In this document: in pieces, positions 8,376 through 17,522 of the stretch | Numbering within the stretch: the stretch's first letter is position 1 | Layout of the letters: each line of letters starts with the position of its first letter | Notes under the pieces: generated by a model | Told to the model about the DNA's origin: nothing | Seen by the model: only the letters and a program-made list of their open reading frames with translations | The model's database searches: none | Assembly (NCBI RefSeq): GCF_005280255.1 | Contig: NZ_CP040018.1 | Span: forward strand, 4,216,001 to 4,280,000 | Source: Arthrobacter sp. 24S4-2 | Lineage (GTDB): Bacteria; Actinomycetota; Actinomycetes; Actinomycetales; Micrococcaceae | DNA length: 64,000 nt | Direction: 5' to 3' | Translations under genes and position numbers: made by a program

Positions 8376-9806
8376 TTAGGCGTCGAGCGCAGACATGACG
8401 TGCTTGATGCGCGTGTAGTCCTCGACGCCGTACATGGAGAGGTCCTTGCCGTAGCCGGACTGCTTGAAGCCGCCGTGCGGCATTTCGGCGGTGAGCAGGA
8501 TGTGGGTGTTGATCCACACTGCGCCGAAGTCCAGGTCGCGGCTGACGCGCATGGCCGTGCCGTGGTCGGTGGTCCAGACGCTGGAGGCCAGGGCGTAGTC
8601 GACGTCGTTCGCCAGCTCCACGGCCTCGGCCTCGGTGCTGAACTTCTGCACGGTGATGACCGGCCCGAAGGTTTCCTTCTGCACCACGTCGTCCGTCTGC
8701 TTGGCGCCGGTGATGATGGTGGGTTCGAAGAAGAAGCCTTTCTCGCCCGCGCGGTGGCCTCCGGTCACAATCCGGCAGTTCTCCGGCAGGTGCTCCACCA
8801 CGGAAGTGACCGCGTTGAAGTGGTTCACGTTGTTGAGCGGGCCGAAATAGTTGTCTTCGTCGTTCTGCGAACCGGTGTGCAGGGTCTTGGTGTGTTCCAC
8901 CATGGCCGCCAAGAGGTCGTCGTGGACCGAGTCCTCAACCAGGACGCGGGTGATGGCGGTGCAGTCCTGGCCGGCGTTGAAGAAGGCGAACTCGGCAATG
9001 GCCGCAGCGCTCTTCTTGATGTCGGCGTCCTTGAACACGATGGCCGGAGCCTTGCCGCCGAGCTCCAGGTGGGCGCGCTTGAGTCCCTTCGCGGCGCCGG
9101 AGGCAACAGCGATCCCGGCGCGGACGGAGCCGGTGATGGAGACCAGGCCGGGGACCTTGTGGTCCACCATCATGGCTCCGGTTTCACCGGTTCCCAGGAC
9201 AACGTTCAGGACGCCGGCCGGGAAGATGTCCTTGGCCAGCTTAGCCAGCACCAGGGTGGATTCGGGGGTGGTGTCCGAGGGCTTGAGGACCACGGTGTTG
9301 CCCGCGGCGAGCGCGGGACCGATCTTCCAGATGGCCATCAGGAACGGGTAGTTCCAGGGGGCCACCTGGGCCACGACGCCGATCGGTTCGCGGCGCACGT
9401 AGGAAGTGTGGCCTTCGAAGTACTCACCGGCGGACTTGCCTTCGAGGATGCGGGCCGCGCCGGCGAAGAAGCGGAGCTGGTCGGCGCCGGCGGCCACTTC
9501 CTCGGACGCGATCAGGCTGCGGACCTGGCCCGTGTTGCGGTGCTGGGCCTCAACGAGTTCGTCGCTGTTGGCCTCGACGGCGTCGGCGAGCTTGAGGAGC
9601 ATGAGCTGGCGCTGGCCCGGGGTGACGTGCTTCCAGGTCTTGAACGCCTCGCTGGCGGCCGTCATGGCGGCGTCGACGTCGGCCTGCCCGGAGATGGGCG
9701 ACTTCGCCACGACGTCACCGTTGGTGGGGTTCACGATGTCCAGCAGTCCGGTGCCGGCGGGCGTGACGAACTCGCCGTTGATGAAGTTCTGCAAGGTTTG
9801 GACCAC
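8376..9806 (-). CDS. patD: Gamma-aminobutyraldehyde dehydrogenase (PatD/Prr type)
   Basis: This NAD-dependent aldehyde dehydrogenase probably oxidises 4-aminobutanal from putrescine to GABA, the substrate of the next gene. From GTG 9806, visible parts are APWNYP (~149-154), the general base Glu248 in HLELGGKAP, and catalytic Cys282 in NAGQDCTAITR. The C-terminal MPHGGFKQSGYGKDLSMYG is characteristic of PatD rather than GabD succinate-semialdehyde dehydrogenase. I prefer GTG 9806 because AGAGG sits 9 nt before it. TTG 9815, three codons earlier, would abut the ribosome site. Confidence 0.85.
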   Translation of the reverse strand: MVQTLQNFINGEFVTPAGTGLLDIVNPTNGDVVAKSPISGQADVDAAMTAASEAFKTWKHVTPGQRQLMLLKLADAVEANSDELVEAQHRNTGQVRSLIASEEVAAGADQLRFFAGAARILEGKSAGEYFEGHTSYVRREPIGVVAQVAPWNYPFLMAIWKIGPALAAGNTVVLKPSDTTPESTLVLAKLAKDIFPAGVLNVVLGTGETGAMMVDHKVPGLVSITGSVRAGIAVASGAAKGLKRAHLELGGKAPAIVFKDADIKKSAAAIAEFAFFNAGQDCTAITRVLVEDSVHDDLLAAMVEHTKTLHTGSQNDEDNYFGPLNNVNHFNAVTSVVEHLPENCRIVTGGHRAGEKGFFFEPTIITGAKQTDDVVQKETFGPVITVQKFSTEAEAVELANDVDYALASSVWTTDHGTAMRVSRDLDFGAVWINTHILLTAEMPHGGFKQSGYGKDLSMYGVEDYTRIKHVMSALDA

Positions 9807-9973
9807 GGTGTTCAACCTCTTTCATACTGATTTCTGCAACCGGTTCTGAAACGGGCTCAGTGTTGCAACTGCTCATGAGCCTATGCCAGGGCAGATAGAC
9901 AGGGAATAGCCACCTGCACACCATCCCCCGAACCCTTTAGTGCGGTTGCCCAGCACGCGGTTATCCTGAATCC
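9807..9973. promoter_or_regulatory. Divergent promoter region between GABA operon and pucR-type gene
   Basis: This 167-bp gap serves both units. TGCAAC occurs at about 9834-9839 and again within TGTTGCAACTGC about 30 nt away, on either side of an ACCGGT palindrome. These are possible regulator sites. Nothing stronger can be read. Confidence 0.35.
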
Positions 9974-11416
9974 ATGGCAATTTCCCTCGCCGCCCTGTTG
10001 GGCGTGCCGTCGCTGAAGCTCATCAAAGCCGGACTGGCCGAGACCACGTGGCACCAGGACATCCAATGGGTTGCCGTCACTGAGCAGGAGGACCCGCAGC
10101 GCTTCCTCAACGGCGGCGAGCTGGTGCTCACCACGGGCATGCGGCTGAAGTCCGCGCCCGAGCAGCGCCGCTTTGTGCGGCAGGTCCAGCGGGCCGGCGC
10201 GGTGGGGATCGGCTTCGGGATAGGACTGACGCACGACGCCGTGCCGCCGGCGCTGATTGCCGAGGCCAACCGCTGGGGCCTGCCCGTGGTGGAGGTTCCC
10301 TACGAGACACCGTTCATTGCCATCACCAAGCTGGTGGCCGATGCCCAGTCCGCGGACCACTACTCCAAGCTGGAACGGCTCATCGCCGGGCACCAGATCC
10401 TGGCCCGCGCCCTGCTGACCGGCGGCGGCCTCTCCGAGCTGCTCAAGAACCTGGGCTCCATGCTGCGCACTGACATCATCCTGACCCAGTTCACGGCCCA
10501 GCTGTACAACAGCGTGCCCGGCAACCCTGCGCCCACGGCGGACACCTGGGCGTCCTACCCCATCCCCACCGGCCGGCGGGACGCCTGCACCCTGTGGGTC
10601 CGGCAGCCCTTCGAGGACTCCGGCATCGTGGGGTACGCGCAGAACCTGATCAGCGTCGAGCTCAACAACATGGTCAAGCAGCGGCAGGCCCAGCGGGCAC
10701 TGTCCGGCCAGGTCCTGGAGGACGTGATCCACGGGACGCTCGAGGCCAGCGAGGCGTCACGCCGTCTGGCCGGGATCGGCGTCAACAGCACCCGGAAGAA
10801 CGTGGTCCTGCTCGCCGAGTCCGCGGCGCACCCCAAGCAGCTGGCCAGTTCATCGGTGCCGCGGCCGCTGGAGCACGGGGTGACCGCCGTCGTCGGGAAG
10901 GACCTGATCATCGTTGTCGCCGACGACGGCAGCGGTGCCAGCGCGCTCGCGAAGAGCCTCAGCGACCACCTGGCCGAGGCCGGCATCCACGCCACGATCG
11001 GCATCGGGGGCGCCTACACCAAACCCAACGGGCTGCGGTGGAGCTACTTCGAGGCCCGGGACGCGGCCAGCCACGGACTGCCCGTCAACGAGCCCGAGCG
11101 GCTCAGCCTGACGTCGCTGCTCCTGGCCAGCGAGGACGTGCCGCTGGCGGACATGGCGAATGAGTCGCTCAACCCGCTCAGGAACTTCGATGCCCTGCAC
11201 GGCGCCGAGCTGATGACCACGCTGGAAAGCTACCTGAACAACAACGGCTCCGTGGCCGCCGTCGCCGAAGCCCTGACGCTGCACCGCAACACGGTGCGGT
11301 ACCGGCTGGCCCAGGTCACCGAGCTGACCGGCTACGACCCGTCCCAGACGCAGGACCGCGTGCAGCTCTGGCTGGCGCTGGCCGTGCAGCGGCTCTCGCA
11401 GCGGCAACAGGGCTAG
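9974..11416 (+). CDS. PucR-family transcriptional regulator
   Basis: The N-terminal ~125 residues are a PucR ligand domain (SLAALLGVPSLKLIKAGLAE, then GELVLTTGM). A degenerate central region follows. The C-terminal helix-turn-helix is of the PucR/HTH_30 type (VAAVAEALTLHRNTVRYRLA, ~428-450). In actinobacteria such proteins activate purine, GABA or polyamine catabolism. It points away from the gabT operon across a shared promoter region, so control of that operon is likely but not shown. Length 480 aa is normal. Confidence 0.88.
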   Translation: MAISLAALLGVPSLKLIKAGLAETTWHQDIQWVAVTEQEDPQRFLNGGELVLTTGMRLKSAPEQRRFVRQVQRAGAVGIGFGIGLTHDAVPPALIAEANRWGLPVVEVPYETPFIAITKLVADAQSADHYSKLERLIAGHQILARALLTGGGLSELLKNLGSMLRTDIILTQFTAQLYNSVPGNPAPTADTWASYPIPTGRRDACTLWVRQPFEDSGIVGYAQNLISVELNNMVKQRQAQRALSGQVLEDVIHGTLEASEASRRLAGIGVNSTRKNVVLLAESAAHPKQLASSSVPRPLEHGVTAVVGKDLIIVVADDGSGASALAKSLSDHLAEAGIHATIGIGGAYTKPNGLRWSYFEARDAASHGLPVNEPERLSLTSLLLASEDVPLADMANESLNPLRNFDALHGAELMTTLESYLNNNGSVAAVAEALTLHRNTVRYRLAQVTELTGYDPSQTQDRVQLWLALAVQRLSQRQQG

Positions 11417-11464
11417 GCTAGGCGCGCGTTTTGAGCCTTCCGGAGATGTTTGCCACATCTTTAC

Positions 11465-11493
11465 AAACATCAAACGTCTAACGTCTAATGTTT
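11465..11493. promoter_or_regulatory. Candidate GntR-family operator before the MFS gene
   Basis: AAACAT at 11465-11470 is inverted at 11488-11493 (ATGTTT). Between them lie tandem AAACGTCT and AACGTCT units. The element ends 4 nt before the MFS start codon, where a repressor would block transcription or translation. The GntR regulator encoded by the second gene of the unit is the natural candidate to bind it. Confidence 0.45.
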
Positions 11494-11497
11494 AAGT

Positions 11498-12799
11498 ATG
11501 GCTACCACGACGACGGCACCTCCCGGAATTGACACCCCACCCACCGCACGGGTCAGCGCTGCCCGGCCGCGCGCCGTCGTCGTCCTCGGCATCCTTGCCA
11601 TCGTCCTGATCGGCCTCAACCTCCGCGCCGGCATCACCGGGGCTTCCGCCCTGCTGCACGACCTCCAGGAAGTCCTGGGCTACGGGCCGTTCATTGCCGC
11701 CGTGATCCCCTCCATTCCCACCCTGTGTTTCGCCCTTGCCGGCGCCGCCACGTCCTGGCTGACCCGCCGGCTGGGCGTTGAGAAGGCCATCCTGCTGGCC
11801 CTGGCAATGCTGGCCGCGGGGCTGCTGCTGCGCGGCATCCCGTCCACCGGCATGCTGCTGACCGGAACGGTGGTGGGGATGTCCGGGCTCGCCGTCTGCA
11901 ATGTGGCCATGCCGTCCTTCATCCGCGAGCACTATGCGGACCGTACGTCGCTGATGACCGGCCTCTACACGGTGACCATGACCACCGGCGCCACGGTCAC
12001 CGCGGTGCTGATCGTGCCGATCGCCCAGGCCATGGGTTCGGCATCGGCCGGCATGGGCTCCATCGGCCTGCTGTCCGTGGCCGCCTTCCTGGGGTTCCTT
12101 CCTGTTGCGCTGCACGCCCACCGGAACGCTGCACCCGGCCGCGGCACCCACATTTCGCCGTGGCCGCTGCTGCGGACCCGCAAGGGCCTGCTGCTCACCG
12201 CCATCTTCACCCTGCAGGCGCTTCTTGCCTACGCCGTGCTGAGCTGGTTTCCGTACATGCTCACCACCAACGGCCTCACGGCGACGGACAGCGGCCTGAT
12301 GTTCGGGCTGATGCAGCTTGTCTCGGTTCCGGCCGGCATGGTGCTGATCGCCATCGGATCGCGGCCGCGGATGCTGCGCCCGGCCTTCTACCTGGCCAGC
12401 GTCACCATGTCCCTGGGGGTGGCCGCCCTGATGCTGCTGCCTGCAACGCTGGCCGCCGTTCCGGCCGTGCTGCTGGGCTTCGGCCTGGGCATCTTCCCGC
12501 TGGTCATGGTGATGATTAGCCGCAGCGGACGCACGACGGCGGAAACCACCGCCATGTCCACGCTGGCCCAATCGGTGGGGTACCTGCTCGCCACGGCGGG
12601 TCCGTTCGGCATGGGCCTGCTGCACAGCGCCACGGGCGGCTGGACGGTTCCGTTGGTCCTGCTGCTGGCCATCGCCCTGGCCCAGATCGTGGTGGCACAC
12701 CTGCTGACGGGCAAGAAAATGGCGTCTGCTGCCGCGGGCGCGGCGGCGGGCCAGGTCGCTGGCCTGTCCACCATCACTTCGGCAAGGAGCCGGGCATGA
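11498..12799 (+). CDS. MFS transporter, CynX/NimT family
   Basis: This is a 12-helix major-facilitator protein of 433 aa. The start of helix 1 (GLNLRAGITGASALLHDLQE) resembles the LR.....GP/A motif of cyanate (CynX) and 2-nitroimidazole (NimT/YeaN) transporters. Substrate unknown. Its last four bases overlap the start of the GntR gene (ATGA), so the two are translationally coupled. A repeat-rich operator candidate lies directly upstream. Confidence 0.85.
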   Translation: MATTTTAPPGIDTPPTARVSAARPRAVVVLGILAIVLIGLNLRAGITGASALLHDLQEVLGYGPFIAAVIPSIPTLCFALAGAATSWLTRRLGVEKAILLALAMLAAGLLLRGIPSTGMLLTGTVVGMSGLAVCNVAMPSFIREHYADRTSLMTGLYTVTMTTGATVTAVLIVPIAQAMGSASAGMGSIGLLSVAAFLGFLPVALHAHRNAAPGRGTHISPWPLLRTRKGLLLTAIFTLQALLAYAVLSWFPYMLTTNGLTATDSGLMFGLMQLVSVPAGMVLIAIGSRPRMLRPAFYLASVTMSLGVAALMLLPATLAAVPAVLLGFGLGIFPLVMVMISRSGRTTAETTAMSTLAQSVGYLLATAGPFGMGLLHSATGGWTVPLVLLLAIALAQIVVAHLLTGKKMASAAAGAAAGQVAGLSTITSARSRA

Positions 12800-13476
12800 C
12801 CCTCACCGCTTCGCACCGGCCCGTCCTGGCCGACGAGATCACGGACAAGCTCCGCGAGATGATCCACTCCGGCGAATGGCCGCTGCAGCAGAAAATTCCC
12901 GCCGAGCCTGAGCTCATGGCCGGCCTGGGCGTCTCCCGCGGCACCCTCCGGGAAGCCATCAAGGCGCTGGCGCACAGCGGGATGCTGGAAGTCCGCCGCG
13001 GCGACGGCACCTATGTGCGGGCCACGAGCGAGATCTCCGGTGCCGCGCAGCGCATGTACAAGGACCACACCCAGGAGCACATCCTCGAGGTCCGGGTGGG
13101 CCTGGACACCCAGGCGGCGCGGCTGGCCGCCCGCAACGCCACGGCGGACCACGTTGCCGCCATGAGGGCCCTCATGGATGTCCGCCGGAACGCCTGGAAC
13201 TCCGAAGACTACCCCGCCTGGGCGCAGGCGGATTGGGACTTCCATGTGCTCGTGGCACAGGCATCGGGGAACCCGCTGCTGCACGAGCTGTACGTCAGTT
13301 TCGGTGCCGTGTTCCACGCGGACCTGCTCCGGCAGCAGCGCCGGGGAGGCTTCAACGGACTCCCGGACGAAGGGCACGGGGAGCTGGTAGACGCCATCGA
13401 GGCGCACAATGAAGCCGCCGCCGTGGACAGCGTCAACCGGAACCTTAACTCGTGCGCGGAGTGGCTCCGGGAGTAG
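12796..13476 (+). CDS. FadR-type GntR transcriptional regulator
   Basis: The N-terminal winged helix (residues ~8-75) contains PAEPELMAGLGVSRGTLREA and GDGTYV. The C-terminal all-helical FCD ligand domain includes EVRVGLDTQAARLAA and DWDFHVLVAQASGNPLL, where metal-binding Asp/His residues of the family fall. At 226 aa it has the usual length. It is co-transcribed with the MFS gene through an ATGA overlap and probably represses that unit in response to the transported compound (inference). Confidence 0.88.
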   Translation: MTLTASHRPVLADEITDKLREMIHSGEWPLQQKIPAEPELMAGLGVSRGTLREAIKALAHSGMLEVRRGDGTYVRATSEISGAAQRMYKDHTQEHILEVRVGLDTQAARLAARNATADHVAAMRALMDVRRNAWNSEDYPAWAQADWDFHVLVAQASGNPLLHELYVSFGAVFHADLLRQQRRGGFNGLPDEGHGELVDAIEAHNEAAAVDSVNRNLNSCAEWLRE

Positions 13477-13603
13477 CCGGTCCGGACGCTGCAGCATGCG
13501 TCCGCCGGAGTCAGTAGGCTTGTCTCTTTGGGGGAGTTCGTCATCCGGCCTTGGTCGCGTCCGGCTTGCCCGTTTTCTGCACGCTGACGAATTGGAGTAC
13601 CCC

Positions 13604-14758
13604 TTGGCCAGAACAGTGGAAGTAACTGTCGAAGGCAGGGCACCGAACCCCTGGGCGGACAGCCTGGGCCGGGCCGGCGTCCGTTCGGCCCAGATCCTTC
13701 TGGTCATCACCGTCGTGGTGGTGTCCGTCTTTGCCCTGCTGCAGATCCGACTCCTGGTCATCCCGGTGCTGATCGCGCTGATCCTCGCGGCGGCGATCGC
13801 CCCGTTTGTGAACTTCCTGAAGCGTCGCGGGCTGCCGGCCGCAGCGGCAACGGGCGTGGCCTTTGTGGCCCTCCTCGTGGTCCTCGCCGGCGTGGCCACG
13901 GTGATTGTGTTCTCGGTCCGCAGCCAGTGGAATGACCTGGCAACCCAGGCGTCCTCCGGCCTGGACCAGCTGCAGTCCTTCCTCCTTAACGGCCCCATCC
14001 CCGTGGACCCGGAGCAGATTGAGCAGGCCCGGTCAGCCGTCGTCGACTTCGCGGCCAGCAGCCAGGTCCGCTCCGGAGCCATCACGGGGCTGTCCGTCAT
14101 CACGGAGTTCCTGGCCGGCGCCAGCCTCGTGGTGGTGATCCTGTTCTTCTTCCTCAAGGACGGCACCGGCATCTGGAACTTCTTCCTGCGGCCCTACACC
14201 GGTGCACGCGAAGCCAAGCTGCGCCGCTCAGGCACCCGCACCATCCAGGTCCTGGGTGACTACGTGCGCGGAACGGCCATTGTCGCCCTGGTGGACACCG
14301 TTGCCATCGGCACGGCGCTGCTGGTCCTGCAGGTTCCGCTGGCCATACCGCTGGCCATCATCGTGTTCATCGGCGCGTTCGTCCCGATCGTGGGAGCCAC
14401 CGTGGCCGGAATCCTGGCCGCGCTCGTGGCCCTGGTGGCCAGCGGACCCGTGGTCGCCCTGATCGTGGTGATCGTGGTGATCGCCGTCAACCAACTCGAG
14501 GGCAACCTGCTCCAACCAGTGGTTATGGGCAAGTCACTCCAACTGCACGCCCTGGTCATCCTTCTGGCGCTCACAGCGGGCACCATCCTCGCCGGCATCA
14601 TCGGCGCCGTGCTGTCCGTTCCCCTGGCCGCCGTCGTCTGGGCCATCGTCCAGGTCTGGACGAGCGACGCCCCGGAACCGGACACTGTGGACCCGGACAC
14701 CCAGAAGCCGGAGCCCGTGGACCCGGACCTTGTTCCGGCGGACAGCGCGCGGACGTAA
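13604..14758 (+). CDS. AI-2E family transporter (PerM/YdiK-like membrane protein)
   Basis: A 384-aa membrane protein with about eight hydrophobic segments, beginning QILLVITVVVVSVFALLQI. It includes the family signature region IVFIGAFVPIVGATVAGILA and LEGNLLQPVVMGKSLQLHAL near the C-terminus. Family members export diverse small molecules; the AI-2 role holds for few of them. The likely start is TTG 13604, six bases after GGAG; the open frame extends to 13409 without a better site. The C-terminal tail is acidic and proline-rich. A very stable hairpin follows. Confidence 0.87.
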   Translation: MARTVEVTVEGRAPNPWADSLGRAGVRSAQILLVITVVVVSVFALLQIRLLVIPVLIALILAAAIAPFVNFLKRRGLPAAAATGVAFVALLVVLAGVATVIVFSVRSQWNDLATQASSGLDQLQSFLLNGPIPVDPEQIEQARSAVVDFAASSQVRSGAITGLSVITEFLAGASLVVVILFFFLKDGTGIWNFFLRPYTGAREAKLRRSGTRTIQVLGDYVRGTAIVALVDTVAIGTALLVLQVPLAIPLAIIVFIGAFVPIVGATVAGILAALVALVASGPVVALIVVIVVIAVNQLEGNLLQPVVMGKSLQLHALVILLALTAGTILAGIIGAVLSVPLAAVVWAIVQVWTSDAPEPDTVDPDTQKPEPVDPDLVPADSART

Positions 14759-14794
14759 CCGCAGGCACGCCCCACACCGAAGGGGACACAGCTG

Positions 14795-14893
14795 AAAGCG
14801 GCCCGGACCCGGTAAATGAACTGTTCCCGGAAGTCGGAACTGAATATCTCAGTCCAACTTCCGGGAACAGTTCACAAGGGTCCGGGCCGCTTT
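14795..14893. terminator. Nested 99-bp hairpin after the AI-2E family gene
   Basis: The outer arms AAAGCGGCCCGGACCC (14795-14810) and its complement (14878-14893) enclose inner arms TGAACTGTTCCCGGAAGT (14817-14834) and its complement (14857-14874). The structure ends in TTTT. It lies between convergent genes, so it can stop transcription from both sides. Confidence 0.75.
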
Positions 14894-14931
14894 TCGACGT
14901 CGGGGCGTCCGGGCGTCAGCCGGCTAGCTGG

Positions 14932-15477
14932 CTAGCTGGCGCGGTGCAGCAGGCCTTGAACCACATTCTTCGGCCGCTGCATTTCACCGTGCCTGGCACC
15001 GAGCACTATGACCCAGCCTGCAAATACCGGGATGGCCCACTGCAGGATCTTCAGTTGCTTCTGGGCCGCCTTGAGTTCGTCCGAAGCGCCAGGCTTGGGC
15101 TCGGTTGCGCCTTCCGACCCCTCAGCAGCGAGTTTCTCCACCTTGCTGCCCAGGATCCCCGCATACAAGGTCACTCCGGCGCCGGCCAGGGTGACCGCCG
15201 TTTTGTACACGTTGAGGCCGGCCACGCCTTCCTGCGCGGCAGTGCGGCCCTTGTTCTCCCAAGCGATGGCCAGGCCGGACAAAAGATGTACCGCGAAGGC
15301 TCCGGCCTGAACCGGCGCCCACTTCTTCCAGCCCAGGCTGGAGAGCCTGGTGCGCTCGGTTGAATCCTTTGCCGCGGCTGCCGCCCCGTTGAGTCCGATG
15401 GCGCCCATCAGGGAACCGCCGAACCACGCGCCGGCGGTCAGGTCGTGAAGGGACCGTGCAATCAGGTTTCCTGCCAT
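14932..15477 (-). CDS. Conserved-looking membrane protein, function unknown
   Basis: This 181-aa protein has three or four hydrophobic helices: LTAGAWFGGSLMGAIGLNG near residue 13, APVQAGAFAVHLLSGLAIA, TAVTLAGAGVTLYAGILG and LQWAIPVFAGWVIVLGA. A Glu/Lys-rich loop (~115-145) lies before the last helix. I do not recognise a family. The start ATG 15477 faces the divergent small gene at 15553. The short gap between them is AT-rich and likely holds both promoters. Confidence 0.65.
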   Translation of the reverse strand: MAGNLIARSLHDLTAGAWFGGSLMGAIGLNGAAAAAKDSTERTRLSSLGWKKWAPVQAGAFAVHLLSGLAIAWENKGRTAAQEGVAGLNVYKTAVTLAGAGVTLYAGILGSKVEKLAAEGSEGATEPKPGASDELKAAQKQLKILQWAIPVFAGWVIVLGARHGEMQRPKNVVQGLLHRAS

Positions 15478-15552
15478 GGTGATCTTTCCTAACGTGAGTG
15501 GGAATGTCCCAACATAGTAAGCACACTTATCAATATTTTGGTAGGGTATGGG

Positions 15553-15861
15553 ATGCGTAAGATCAGCCCTATGAATGAATCTGGAACCCTTTTCGGCTGG
15601 GCCTTTGGTGACTCGTCCAGAGCCGGCGACGAGGAATATTTAGACCAGCTGCGGCGCGATGCCCTGGCCAACGCCACGCAGGATGCCGCATCACGCGGCT
15701 TCGACGTCGAACCGGGCACCGAGAGCTACACGGTCATCAAGCCCGGCGACACCCTGGCGGATGACGACAAAACACCCGACCAGGTCATTGTTCGCTCCAC
15801 CGTGAAACTCGTGGGTCCGGGCTCCGACAAGGTCCACGCCGAAGGCCCCATGAACGGCTAG
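15553..15861 (+). CDS. Small hypothetical protein (about 100 aa)
   Basis: An acidic soluble protein with LFGWAFGDSS near the start, an alpha-helical DEEYLDQLRRDALANATQDA segment, and a C-terminal beta-rich part (SYTVIKPGDTLADDD, QVIVRSTVKLVG). I do not recognise it. ATG 15553 follows GGTAGGG at good spacing; ATG 15571 (MNESG) is an alternative. It precedes the DUF1206 gene by about 50 bp and may share its transcript. Confidence 0.55.
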   Translation: MRKISPMNESGTLFGWAFGDSSRAGDEEYLDQLRRDALANATQDAASRGFDVEPGTESYTVIKPGDTLADDDKTPDQVIVRSTVKLVGPGSDKVHAEGPMNG

Positions 15862-15912
15862 TACCGAGGGACGGCCAACACCGCACGGTCAAGGCAGGAG
15901 CCAACACATCCA

Positions 15913-16739
15913 ATGGCGGACGAAGATACTGCCCTCGGCGAAGCCGCTGACGCGGTCGAAGCGGCGTCGAACACCAAGGCGCTGGACGTCGTCGCGCGTT
16001 CCGGCTTTGCCGTAATGGCCCTGCTGCACATCGTCATCGGGGCCATCGCCATCGCCCTGGCGCTGGGGCAGCCGGGCCAGGCCGAGCCCACCGGGGCCAT
16101 TGAACAGCTGGCCGCCAACCCCTGGGGGCCGGGCGTTATGTGGGCCGGGCTGGTTGGCTGTGCCGGACTGGCGTTGTGGCAGCTCAGCGAAGCCACCCTC
16201 CGTGCCCGCCGCCTTCCGGCAGGCCAGCGGCTGGGCAAGCTCATTTCGTCCGGGTTCCTCGCCGTGGCGTACGGCAGTGTGGGACTGACCTTTGCCGGGT
16301 TCGCGGTGGGCATGCGGGGCGACTCCGGCGACTCCACCAAGGACTTCAGCACCGCCCTCGTCCAAGGCCCCTCGGCATTCCCGCGCTGATCGCGCTGGGA
16401 CTGACGGTCATCGGCGTCGGGATCTATTTCATCGTCAAGGGCGTCCGGAAGAAGTTCAAGGAAGAACTCGGGTATTTCGAAGGGACCCGGCGCGGGCGCC
16501 TGATCAGCGGGCTGGGCGTGGCGGGCCACGTGGCCAAGGGCATCGCCCTGATCCTCGCGGGGCTGCTGTTCGTGGTGGCCGCGGCCAAGAACCGGCCCGG
16601 CGAATCCACGGGACTGGACGGCAGCCTCAAGGCGCTGCTCGGCCACCCTGCCGGACCGTACCTGCTGGCGGCCATCGGGGCCGGGTTCATCAGCTATGGC
16701 GCCTTTGCCCTGCTGCGGGCCAGGTTCGGTCGGATGTAG
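15913..16739 (+). CDS. DUF1206 membrane protein, frameshifted in the middle
   Basis: DUF1206 proteins are built of three repeats of paired membrane helices. Frame one (15913-16389) encodes the first repeat and part of the second (ARSGFAVMALLHIVIGAIAI, SSGFLAVAYGSVGLTFAGFA). Frame two supplies the remainder (GIPALIALGLTVIGVGIYFI, LGVAGHVAKGIALILAGLLF, to FGRM at 16739). Adding one C to the run at 16368-16371 joins them as QGPLGIPALIALGL. Function of the family is unknown. The pattern of one base lost in a C-run suggests sequencing error. Confidence 0.82.
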
Positions 16740-16843
16740 CATCCGGGCGCCGTCAGCACCCCTCAGGCCGCTTGTTGGCCGTGGGCCGAGGGACTATCGC
16801 TGAGCTTGTCACCGGCTTAGGCGCGAGCCCTCCGAGGTGAGCC

Positions 16844-17425
16844 ATGAGTTACATCGCAGTCAGCAGGCGTACCGCAAGAAAACAGCGCGAATCCGAACGT
16901 TCCACCCGGCGGCTCGTCGTGGCGCTGTGTATTGCCGCCACCGTTGGTTGGCTGATCTCCCTCCTGATCGCGGGCGCGGTCCGCACGGAGGGCACCCTGC
17001 ACACAGTTGCCGGGATCATTCACATCCTTGGCCTGGTCCTGTCCTTTGGAGCCATTCTCCTGGTGGACTGGCAAAGGTTTCTGTGGCTCCTCGGACGCCG
17101 CGACCTCTCTGAGACCATCCGCCTCGATGGTGCCGCCACGCCGCTGATTTGGGGTGGCGTGGCCGTGTTGTTGGCCAGCGGGTCGCTTCTGGACCCGAAG
17201 CTGGCCAGCCCCATGACCGACGTCAAGCTCGCCGCTGTCCTGGTGCTCATCTTGAACGGCATCATGCTCATTCCGCTGATGCGGCGGCTGGTCAAGCTGC
17301 CGCATCAGGCTACGTTCAGGGACCTGACCCCCGGCCAGCGGTTCCACATGCTGGCGTGCCTGAGCCTCTCGCAGTTGTGCTGGTGGACGGCCATTGTCAT
17401 CGGCTTCATCAACGGAGAGTTCTGA
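16844..17425 (+). CDS. Hypothetical integral membrane protein
   Basis: A 193-aa protein with a basic N-terminus (RRTARKQRESERSTRR) and about five hydrophobic helices, among them LVVALCIAATVGWLISLLIA, LHTVAGIIHILGLVLSFGAI and LAAVLVLILNGIMLIPLMRR. No family recognised. AGGTGA lies just before ATG 16844. It sits alone between the DUF1206 gene and a small SRPBCC gene, all on the plus strand. Confidence 0.65.
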   Translation: MSYIAVSRRTARKQRESERSTRRLVVALCIAATVGWLISLLIAGAVRTEGTLHTVAGIIHILGLVLSFGAILLVDWQRFLWLLGRRDLSETIRLDGAATPLIWGGVAVLLASGSLLDPKLASPMTDVKLAAVLVLILNGIMLIPLMRRLVKLPHQATFRDLTPGQRFHMLACLSLSQLCWWTAIVIGFINGEF

Positions 17426-17522
17426 CCGCATCCGGGCAGGGGTAGGCTGGCGCCACTACCCTGCCCAACACCCCAGACCCAATACCCAAGCTCGCATCGC
17501 CCAGGAGAAAGCGAGCACTGAG

